From NCBI GenBank assembly GCA_024220525.1, contig JAMYWO010000051.1:163651-198441 (forward strand): a DNA stretch of 34,791 nucleotides. Reading direction: 5' to 3'. Under the pieces are notes generated by a model. That model saw only the letters and a program-made list of their open reading frames with translations. It did no database searches and had not been told where the DNA came from. The stretch comes from Cochliopodium minus. Its lineage: Eukaryota > Discosea > Himatismenida > Cochliopodiidae. Below, one piece after another: positions 1 through 8,715 of this stretch (its first letter is position 1; every line of letters begins with the position of its first letter). Made by a program: the position numbers and the translations under genes.

Positions 1-71
1 AAAATAAAAATAAAAATAAAAATAAAAATAAAAATAAAAATAAAAATAAAAATAAAAATAAAAATAAAAAT
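1..71. repeat. (AAAAAT)n array at left edge
   Basis: Perfect six-base AAAAAT array. Bases 1-69 are identical, in register, to 34723-34791 at the other end of the window. It lies inside the RapGAP intron that would span the two ends, so it is an intronic low-complexity tract and not a telomere. If the two copies are one, the circle is about 34,722 bp and this intron is about 240 bp. Confidence 0.95.
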
Positions 72-187
72 TAAAAAATATATTATTGAAATAATTTCAA
101 ATAACATCCAAATTAATCATTAAAAAATTTGTTTTAAAACAAAATAAAATCCAAAATCAAAAAATAAAAATAAAATAATTTTTGGAC

Positions 188-3100
188 CTGTTTCGTTCAC
201 GATACTAACGACCAAAGGGAGCTTGGAAGTGGGGTTGACAGTGATGAAGTTTTTGTGATCTTTCTGAGCAAAGTGTTGTATGTACGGAAGATTGGATTTG
301 AGAGGAACAATCTGTTATTCAAAATAAAATTAATTTAAATTTTAATATTTTTAAAAATATTTGAAGAATTTAAGTTTTAAATTTTAAATTTTAAATTTTT
401 TTTATCATTTTTTTTGTTTTTTTACTTGAGATTCAACCACATTTATAGTTTTCGAAGGTAAGACAGGGAACTTGGGGTTGTTGGGCTGTATCAAAAACTC
501 CAAGTTGACCTTTCTGACTTCTTCAATCTCCTCTGTTCAAAGTTAATTTTTTAAAAAATAGTTGAAAAAATAAAATAATAAAATGAAATAAAAATGAGTA
601 ATAAAATGAAAATAAAAAAATAAAATAAAAATTATAAATAAAAAAATAGAAAAATGAGAAGTAAAATGAAAATAAATGTGATATAATAAATTCTTTTTTA
701 CCTTCAACTTTGTTGACAGATATTATTTCTTCGGTCTTCTCTTTGGACAACCTGCTTCGTCTCATTGAGGGACTGTCTTGTTGGATTTTGTCTTTGAGAA
801 CGTTGTTTCGGCTGCTTTTCCTTTTGGTGGTTATTTCTTCGTTTGAACTGGTGTTGGGAGATTTGAGGGCAAGTTTTCTGGAACTTTTTCTCTTGATTGC
901 ATTGTCGGTACTTACGTCTTTTTAATAAAAAATAAAAAATAAAAATATTGAAAAATTAAAAAGTTATAATTAATTTTGTTCCATCATTGAAAAAATATTA
1001 AAAAATATAAAATTGAAAAATATTTTTGAAAAAAATAATTCAAAAAAAATAATTCAAAAAAAATAAATGAAATAAAAAAATAAAAAAATAAAAAAATAAA
1101 AAAATAAAAAAATAAAAAAATAAAAAAATAAAAAAATAAAAAAATAAAAAAAGTTATAAAAAGTTATAAAAAATGAAAGTAGAAAAATTTTTTTTCTACC
1201 ACCCAATTTTCTTGTGCTCCTCCTTTTAGTAGTAGTGTCTTCTATCTGAACTTTGGAAGAAGATAAAGACTCTTGGGATTTTTGATGCTGAAGATTCCTT
1301 CTGCTCCTTCTATTCTTTGGGGTGATCTCTTGCGTTTCCTTGTCAATCACCACTTTGGGCGAGGACAATCTTCTGACGTGTACTTTGGGACTAGCTTGGG
1401 TTTCGAATTTGGAGATTGATTGGACAGATGGAGCTAAAAAATCAAACAAAAGATAAAAATGAATTTGAAAATATATATTCTCAAATTTTAAAATAAAAAT
1501 CATTTGAAAACAAAAGAAAAAATGAACTTTAAATAAATAACAAAAAAATAAAATAAAAAATAAAAATTTAATTTAAACGGAGAAATGAATTTTATAAATA
1601 AATTGTAAAAAATAAAATTCAATAAATTTCTTTACCACTCATTTTTCTCCCACTTCTCCTTTTATCGATAAGAACTTGATCAGTTTTCGTGTCTTGGGAA
1701 AGAGGCTCACGATCCAATGTAGTTTTGTGTTCAGGAGTAGATTTCCTTTCGGATATTTTAACCCGAGGACTAATGGGTGTTTCATGTGGTGATACTTCTT
1801 GTTTCTGAGCTCCGGATTTCTCATTTAGCTCAGGGGTTGAATCTTTCAGTCCTTTGGTTAGATGATCGTTGGATTTTTCAATGAAGATCATATCGTTAGA
1901 AGATAACAACAAAGATGAACCCTCATTTTGAACGCTAATTTTAACAGAGCAAATAAAAAAAATATGTACTAGAAAAAAATTTATTGTTATGAAATATTAA
2001 ACAGATTAAATAATTTTAAATTTAAATAAAAAATGTTGAATAAAAATTAGAAAAATTATTAAATGTTACATTTCTGTTTTCTCGAAATTATTTCCAACAG
2101 GTTCCTTTGAAAGACTTTCAGTGGGTGTTTTTACTTCAAGTTTCACAGAATCGATTTCTTCACTCGAGACGTCGCCACTAGAAATCTCGAAAGAGTAGTC
2201 CTCGAGATCAGAATCTTTGTCAAATTTCTTGGAAACTTTGACGGGCTTGGAAAGATGTTCTTTCATAGATTCTATGAACTCCTCTTTGGGAGTTTCGACT
2301 GGCTGAACTGTTGTCTCGCTTTTGGAAGCAAAGTTGACACTCCTTTCTTCTTCGAGTACTTCTTCCTCATTGGATAGAATTTCTTTGTTTAAAGGAACAT
2401 TTTGATCATTCACTTGTTCAAGCGCCACTTTTTGAAAGAGACTTTCTTGGGTGACTTCCTCGTGAGAAGCATGAGGTCCTAATTTAGCAGAAACAACTTT
2501 TGTATCTTCTTCTTCTTTTTTAGAATCTTCTTCAGAAGAGTAGATCTCAAGATTTTGCAAAGTGGAATTGGTTTCGACTTTGTCAGACTCCTTGAAGAGC
2601 TGGAGTGAAGTGTGAACAACGTTAGGCTCGTCCAAAATCTCCTCCTCATAAGACTCTCCCTCATCTTCATCCTCATCCTCCTCTTCTTCTTCACTGTACT
2701 CCCCCTCCTCAGTCTCATCCATCTTGTCCAACTCTGTGAAGTATCTCGGCGTCCCATCCAAAGAATCATAATCCACATTCTCGATCTCCAAGTTTCTGAA
2801 GCTAGCTCTTCTGACAGGAGACTCTACGGGCTCAGGCTTTTCTTCCAATATCTTCTGCTTCTTCTCCTCGATTTCCTGCTGAAAGCTCAACAATATCCTT
2901 TCTTCCTTGTCGATCCTCTGCTCCCTCTCCTGCCTCCTCTTTAACCTCTGTTCTTCTTTCTCCTTGTTTTTCTGCAGCCAGACCCTTTCTTCTTCTTCCA
3001 CCTTTTTCCTCATTTCATCCAATCTCTTTTCTCTTTCTGATTTCACATTATCATTCTGATATGATAACACGGTATCCACCATATCGACCTTTTGCTTTGA

Positions 3101-4035
3101 GGTAAGTGCCTTGGACCACCAATACTCTATCTTTTTGTCCCCTTTCTCTTGTTGCAAGAGGAATGAGGATGTATTGTTGATGGGAGAGGATTTCTCGTCC
3201 AAGTTTTCTTTGAATTCTATGATCGACTTCAATTTCTTTATTCTCCTCAATAATTGTCTTTCTTTCAGCTTCTGTCCTTCAATTTCTAAATTATATAATA
3301 TATTATATTGATTAAATAGATTCTTGGGATGATTTGAAATGCATATACTTGGATATATTTAAAATAATTTCCAATTTTTTGATTACCTGCAAGTAATGTT
3401 TGTATTTGTAAATCAAAATCAGATTTTTGATTCTTCAGCTCGTATAATGTTTTCCTTTCTATCTCATCTGATTTCAATTTTGCTTCTGCGATTTCCAATT
3501 TGAGATCTCTCAGCTGCTTCTGATTCTCTTTGTTCAATCTCATCTCCAACTCAAGGAATTTGGACTTCTCATTCCTGATCTCTTCTCCTTTTTGTTTATT
3601 TGTCAATTTTATATCTCTATCTTTTTCTTTTATGGTTTCTCTCAATCTATAAATTGATATTTGGTTTATTTTATTTGAGATATGATTAAATAATTTTTAC
3701 GTATGAATTATTTTTTCTTGTTCTATCAATTTCTGTTTATAATCCCTCAGATCATCTGTCCATATCTTTTCCATTGCCAATTCCTTCTCCCTATATTCAT
3801 TTTTGTATTTATTTTCGAGTGCCATCATCTCCTTCTTATGATCAATCCTCTCCTGAGTGATTTTGCGAACAAGGGATTTAGATTTTCTATCCTCCTCGAG
3901 ATATTTGGCTTGGAATTCATTCATGTTATTCTTCAAATGATTGATCTGTTCTCTATGTCTCAATTTTCTATCTTCATCAAGCTCTCTTTCCTTTAATTTC
4001 TGGATTTCATGAAATGATATTTCTGTGTCGAGCAT
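188..4035 (-). CDS. Coiled-coil RapGAP, N-terminal part (exons 1-8)
   Basis: Eight exons, read right to left: 4035-3701, 3646-3387, 3285-2070, 1934-1636, 1433-1200, 917-702, 532-426, 311-188. All splice phases agree. Start is the first ATG at 4035 (MLDTEISFHEIQ). Residues 1 to about 330 are a charged coiled coil. About 330-600 are Glu/Ser-rich and disordered. About 690-860 carry repeated basic motifs (KRRSGRK, KRRSTRK, KRKSSRK). The last two exons begin a Rap/Ran-GAP domain (YIQHFAQKDHKNF, then PLVVSIVNET), matching the family's Y-x-HF-x-GKEHxNF and LxLSV strands. Rap GAPs stimulate GTP hydrolysis on Rap-type GTPases that control adhesion and actin. The domain is cut at a phase-1 donor (GAAACAG/GTCCAA) and continues in the gene at the right edge. 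With exons 9-11 the protein would be 1221 residues. Confidence 0.88.
1024..1153. repeat. AAAAAAT heptamer array in RapGAP intron 5
   Basis: About ten copies of an A-rich seven-base unit lie between the exons at 1200-1433 and 702-917. On the gene's sense strand the tract is T-rich, as in most introns here. No coding signal. Confidence 0.8.
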
Positions 4036-4196
4036 AATTGCCAACAAAAAGCTTTCTCTTTTTTTTTTTATTATCTTTTTTATATTGAAAAAATGTAATG
4101 CAATTGATTGAATGAGGAAAATAAGTTTGTGAGATATTTTTATTTCAATTTGAAACTTTTATTGAACGTTTTTTTTTTGCATGAATATAATTAATA

Positions 4197-4512
4197 TTAT
4201 AATTTGATTTCTTCTTCAAGATTGATCCTTTCTATTTTGAGGTCTTTTTGTTTGATTCTTTCATTGTGAGTTCGTAGATGTAAAACAAATCCTTTATTCG
4301 ATGATCTTTTGTTTTAAAATTTAATTTTTATAAAAGTGGAAAATAATCGAATATTACAAGTCTCTCCAGGTGTTGAAGTATTTGATAGAAGGTTGTTTTT
4401 CCATTTCCTCCAACAAGAATTTGCCTTTTATTAAAAAATAAAGATATTATCAGAAAAAGAAAGTGTAGTCATAAAATGAAAGGGATTTACAATGTTTTCT
4501 TTGTTGATTCAT
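4197..4512 (-). CDS. Small ORF of 65 aa, or last exons of the LRR gene
   Basis: Three exons 4512-4491, 4424-4358 and 4305-4197 join in frame to 65 residues, starting MNQQRKHCKFLLEEMEK and ending with a charged helix (IKQKDLKIERINLEEEIKL). Family not recognised. Its ATG overlaps the last base of the TAA of the upstream LRR gene (TAATG). An alternative GTGAAG donor near 4522 would splice the LRR gene (PVEI/S) directly into the 4424 exon, also in frame. These exons may therefore be an alternative C-terminus of the LRR protein and not a separate gene. The stop lies 161 bp before the RapGAP start on the same strand. The exon chain is well supported; its ownership is not. Confidence 0.5.
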
Positions 4513-5613
4513 TATTCTTCACTTATTTCAACTGGTGTGATTTGCCCAAATGATCCGAAAATCGAAACATTTCTGCCTTTCCTATTGTAATCATTTGAAA
4601 TATATTGCAAATCACTTTTTGTAACTCTCAAACTTTTTGCATAGACTGTGATGATATTCAAGAGTGGGAAATATAAAGAAATTTTCTTGACCTACAAATT
4701 TATAAGAATAAAATGTTTTTTTTTTTTATTTTTTACGAAAATTTTGTTAGGAGAACCAAATTTGATTTTGTTGTAGTCTTGATAAGTACCAAGTGTAAGA
4801 GTGATTAATTTGTTCGAATTTGAGAAGGAGTGAAGAGAATCGTCTGAAAAAACTCCATTAAGTTGCAAATCTCTCAACTCTGGAGCATGTATATTTAAAG
4901 ATTCAATTTGGCAATTCTTGATCAAAAGATCTTCAAGGTTTGGCGCATCTTTAAAAAAAAAAATTTAAAAAAAAATGAAATTAAAGAAATTTTTTTTTTT
5001 TTTTCAAACTTATTTTGAGGTTTTGAAGTTTGAAACAATCTAAAATTGAAAAATTGTGAATGGATTCACTTGTTATGGAGAGTTTCAAAAGGTGATTAAG
5101 AGTTTGTAGTTGGAAGTTATGAACTGAGTCATTTTCTATCACCAATGAAACCAAGTTCTGGAAAAAGCTCAGAGTAATCTGTTTTATACAAGGCAAACAA
5201 TTTCATATGTTTCACCCTTAGATTTTTTTGGCTTCTCCAATAGAACATATCAATTTTTTAGGAAAAATAAAAATTATAAACACTCAAATTGAATTCTTCC
5301 TTTTTAAAAATATAATCTTCAATGCATCTGCTCCCTTGTAAACATCTTCTACCTGAGTTCTTGCAAAAAAAGACAATTTCGCTTGGTTTGGACATTTTTG
5401 TAGTTATCTCTTTTCTCCAAAACCTACAAATTAATGTGCTCATTTGGATTATTATTAATTGTTTACCTCTCTTATCTTTTTAATCTTTTGTTTTATTATT
5501 TTTTTCTGATCATCCAAATTATTATCATTTTTTTCCCTTGTGTTTTGTTCTCCCAAACACTCATTCCTTATTTTCTCAATTTCTAAAATAGATTTTGCCC
5601 ATAAATCAATCAT
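4512..5613 (-). CDS. Leucine-rich-repeat protein, frame break in exon 2
   Basis: Exon 1 (5613-5467) encodes 49 residues of charged helix (MIDLWAKSILEIEKIRNE). Exon 2 starts at 5423 (VLEKRDNYKNVQTKRN). Exons at 5178-5010, 4948-4737 and 4691-4512 encode irregular leucine-rich repeats (LQNLKINAPNLEDLLIKN, then IHAPELRDLQLNG), like the RNI-type LRRs of F-box proteins. I see no F-box. These repeats bind proteins, so a scaffold or adaptor role is likely, but the partner is unknown. Exon 2 meets a stop after a run of seven A at 5365-5371. A one-base change there would open a frame that continues TQVEDVYKGADALKIIFL, and no clean splice links exon 2 to the exon at 5178. Either there is an indel error or the gene is decaying. 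It is divergent from the PHYH gene, 212 bp away. Confidence 0.6.
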
Positions 5614-5825
5614 TTTTTAATTATTTTTTTAAAAAATCTTTTAAAAATTGGATTATTTTGAAAATTCTCAATTATTCTTCAGGGGCTCGATTCTTTAAAA
5701 AATAAAATACTCAATGCCAAATTCTTTAGTCCAAAACTTAGTTAATTTTACATTCTAACTTAAATTTCAAGAATTGAAAGTCCAAAATTTTTATTATTTA
5801 ATTCTTTGGCAATGATAATAAAAAA
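5614..5825. promoter_or_regulatory. Divergent intergenic region, probable shared promoter
   Basis: 212 bp between two start codons on opposite strands (LRR gene leftward, TPR-PHYH gene rightward). Very AT-rich with T and A runs. No specific element recognised; the call rests on position alone. Confidence 0.35.
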
Positions 5826-7444
5826 ATGGAAAATCAAGATTCACAAAATTATTTCAAAATGGCCAGTCATTTTGAGAATCTGGGAGATTTTAACAACGTT
5901 AATCATTTGAACATTTTGCACATATTAAATTTATATCTATTAGGCCATTAAATATTACAAATTAGCAGAGAAGATGGGTCATAATTTGATGCCAGAATTA
6001 GTTGATGAGGATCAATATTTTGGAGAGAAACCAAAAATTAAAAGCAATCAGCTTTTGATAGAAGAGAATAAAGAAGAGGAGCTGATCTTCAATATAAACA
6101 CAGAAGAACGCAGGAATTTCGAAGAAATATCGATCAATTTTTCACATTATACCCTTTCCAAACAACAATTGGAAGATCTGGATCGAGATGGCATGTTGGT
6201 GATCCCCAATGTTGTCGATCATCAAATTTGTGATGAATTTATCAAGGAGATCGATCAATTTTGCCAAGAGAACATAGGATTGGACAAATCTGATCCTGAA
6301 TCGTGGATCAACTTGAACAAATCTAATGGATTCATCAATCTTTGGCAGTAAGAAAAATTTTCAATTAAAAATTAAAAAAAAAAACTTTTTTAAAAAAACT
6401 AAATTTTAATGCAATAAAAATAAAAATAATATTTTGAAACAGAGATATTCAAAAAATGAATTAAAAAATGATGATTAAAAAATTTTAAATTGAATTATTA
6501 CAATAATAAAAACAAAAATAATAGTAGCAAAAGTTATCACAAAATAAGAACAAACAAGAACGTGTATTCCATCTTTGCACAAGTTATGAAAGAACCTAAA
6601 CTCACTGTTTCTATTGACAGAGTCAATATCAAGCCTCCTCTTTATTTTATCGATAAAAAGAATGAGAAGGTTAAAATTAAACAAAATTTATTAAAAGTGC
6701 ATACTGATCAGAGTTTGTGGGATTTGCAAGAAAACAAATTTCAAGGTTAAAAAAAAAAAAAAAAAATAATAATAATAAATTTTTTTGGATAGGTGGAATT
6801 TGTTTGAGTGATTGTAGCCTAATAGATGGAGGATTTTGTTGTATCAAGTATTAAAAAATTATTTTTTTTTTATATATATATCTTATTTTTGATTATTTAT
6901 TTTTTACATAATTTATTTTTTATTTTAAAAAATATTTTTATAAAATTTTAAACTATATATTCATTTTTCATTTAATTAAATTTATCAATCAAATTCATTG
7001 ATCATTTCAGATCATTTCACAAATTAGAAAAAATAAGAAAGTACAGGGGGGATTATGAGAATGGAAATTTCTCCAAAGGGGAAAAAACTTCACCTCAAGA
7101 AGACGATTTCAACATGTTTTTTGACCAAGGGCTAATAGAAACGAGTCTTTCTAACATCGAAATGAAAAAGGGAGATTTAGGTAAAAAAAAACAAATTTAT
7201 TTTTTAATAAATAAATTTTTAAAAAAATAAAACTTAAAAAAAATAAAAAAGTAATTTGGTCTTCTCGTTTGCCACATTCCAACAGCATTTCTAAAGGCAC
7301 TAATTGGAGGTACCAATGTTTTGTCAGGTTTGTTCCCACTTCTTTGTATCCAAACTATGCCAAAGTAGTATCACAATCTATTCAAGAAAATAAAGTTCCT
7401 CCAGTAAAAAATAATAATAAATTAAACAAATTTTTTTATTTTTA

Positions 7445-7475
<31 letters not shown>

Positions 7476-7609
7476 TTTCATTTCAATAGGTTTACTCCAC
7501 TCGTGGTTTAACTGGTTTCAACTTAAATGAGCAAGTCTCTCAAAACCCTGTCTTTGAGAATCTGCAAGATCCTTTTGAAAGAAAAATATATGGTTATGAA
7601 GAGTGGTGA
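5826..7609 (+). CDS. TPR plus phytanoyl-CoA dioxygenase (PhyH)-like protein
   Basis: Seven exons: 5826-5897, 5944-6347, 6534-6745, 6793-6847, 7011-7180, 7252-7403, 7490-7609; 394 aa with all phases consistent. Residues about 8-40 form one tetratricopeptide-like unit (YFKMASHFENLGDFNNAIKY) created by the first splice. From about 95 on it is a PhyH-type Fe(II)/2-oxoglutarate oxygenase: DRDGMLVIPNVV, SIDRVNIKPP, metal ligands H215xD217 (KVHTDQ), then GGICLSDCSLIDGGF, CIKSFHKLEKI and GDLVIWSSRLPHSN with distal His313, followed by Arg-rich WRYQCFVRF for the co-substrate. The fold and ligands look intact, so it should be catalytic. The substrate is unknown; many family members hydroxylate small molecules other than phytanoyl-CoA. 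The exon 3 acceptor at 6534 was chosen because it restores the conserved Arg-Thr-Asn stretch. Confidence 0.88.
7434..7478 (+). repeat. (TATTTT)n array in PhyH intron 6
   Basis: Short hexanucleotide array, T-rich on the sense strand, just upstream of the acceptor at 7489. It may double as an extended polypyrimidine-like tract. Confidence 0.75.
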
Positions 7610-7844
7610 AATTAGTCATATTTGCAATAATCTAAAATAAGTCGTCTTTATTATTTAAAACTTTTTAAAATTAATTGTTATTTATTTTTTGTCTTTGAAC
7701 CTTAAATAATAATTAAGAATAAGTTACTGTTTCTAGAAATACCAACCCACTATTTCTAGAATTACAAGGGATTAGATAGTAAATTAAGTGTTTCTAGAAA
7801 TAAAGAGATTAGATTGAACAATAATAAAAAAAAAAAAAAAAAAA

Positions 7845-8606
7845 ATGGTAAAAAATTTCAAAAGCATAATGAATTTATATTCACTGACAAAATCTTTTGA
7901 ATAGTTGCCATTATCTTTATTGAGAGGATCTATAGGCAAAGGAATGGTATGCATCATTCTTCATTGTGGAAATATTTTATTTAACGATTATTTATATCAG
8001 CTTGTAGAATTAAAAAATGGAGAAACATATAATGGGCATTTGGTTAATTGTGATCATTTCATGAATATCAATATGAAGGACGTAATTTGCACCTCAAGGG
8101 TAAAAAAAAACAAAAAATATTTAATTTGGCATAGAAATTTATGTTAGTCAAGTATATAGGTGATATCCTTTGGTATATCAAAAAAAATTATATAATTATA
8201 TACCAATGTGTTTTATTCCCTAATGATATTCATTAAGATAATAAGATTTATAAAGTGTATAAAATAAAGAGTGTGGAAATAATTAATAACTTTTCTCAAA
8301 CAAAAAACAGGATGGAGATAAATTTTGGAAAATTCCATCTATTCATATCAGAGGAACCACTATAAAATACTTGTGCATCCCTGACGAAGTTATGCAAGAG
8401 GTGCAAAACGAACCAAAAGAAAAAAGGTATCTTTTTTTTCCAAGAAAATAAAAAAAATTTTGTTCTTCTTAACTCTCTAATTTAATAGTAGACCTACAAC
8501 TGGCGGAAGAGGTGGTAATATGGGTGGTAGAGGTGGAAATAAGAAAGGTAGAAACAACGACCGTGGTGGTAGAGGTGGAAGAGGCAGAGGGATGAACCAA
8601 AACTAA
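7845..8606 (+). CDS. LSM4: U6 snRNA-associated Sm-like protein LSm4
   Basis: Five exons: 7845-7847, 7905-7946, 8001-8099, 8311-8426, 8489-8606; 125 aa. The first coding exon is the ATG alone, which gives the classical N-terminus [10 protein letters not shown] after splicing. Sm1 ([17 protein letters not shown], then [13 protein letters not shown]) and Sm2 ([15 protein letters not shown]) are near-identical to animal and plant LSm4. The last exon is a Gly/Arg tail with repeated GGRGG, the usual arginine-methylation and RNA-binding tail. LSm4 sits in the LSm2-8 ring on U6 snRNA in the nucleus and in the LSm1-7 decapping ring in the cytoplasm. It is convergent with the SWI3 gene, with stops 109 bp apart. 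Identification is certain. Confidence 0.97.
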
Positions 8607-8715
8607 ATAAAAATACCATTTTTAAAAGAAATTAACCAATAATAGTTTAATTAGTATTAGTGTCAAAAAAAATGAATTAAAAAGAAATATCAAAATTTTA
8701 TTATTTTTTTTTAAA

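Noticed and set aside
1-71. Terminal AAAAAT array as a telomere
   Set aside because: Both ends carry the same strand of the repeat in direct orientation, not inverted, and both lie inside an intron of one gene. The same unit recurs within other introns.
2066-2070. TAA at 2066-2068 as the end of the coiled-coil gene
   Set aside because: It overlaps a GTAACA donor. Splicing to 1934 keeps phase and leads into six further exons that end in the RapGAP domain.
4048-4196. Extra upstream exon for the RapGAP gene
   Set aside because: The helical segment ending EEEIKL stops at 4197 with a TAA and has no donor; it belongs to the neighbouring small ORF.
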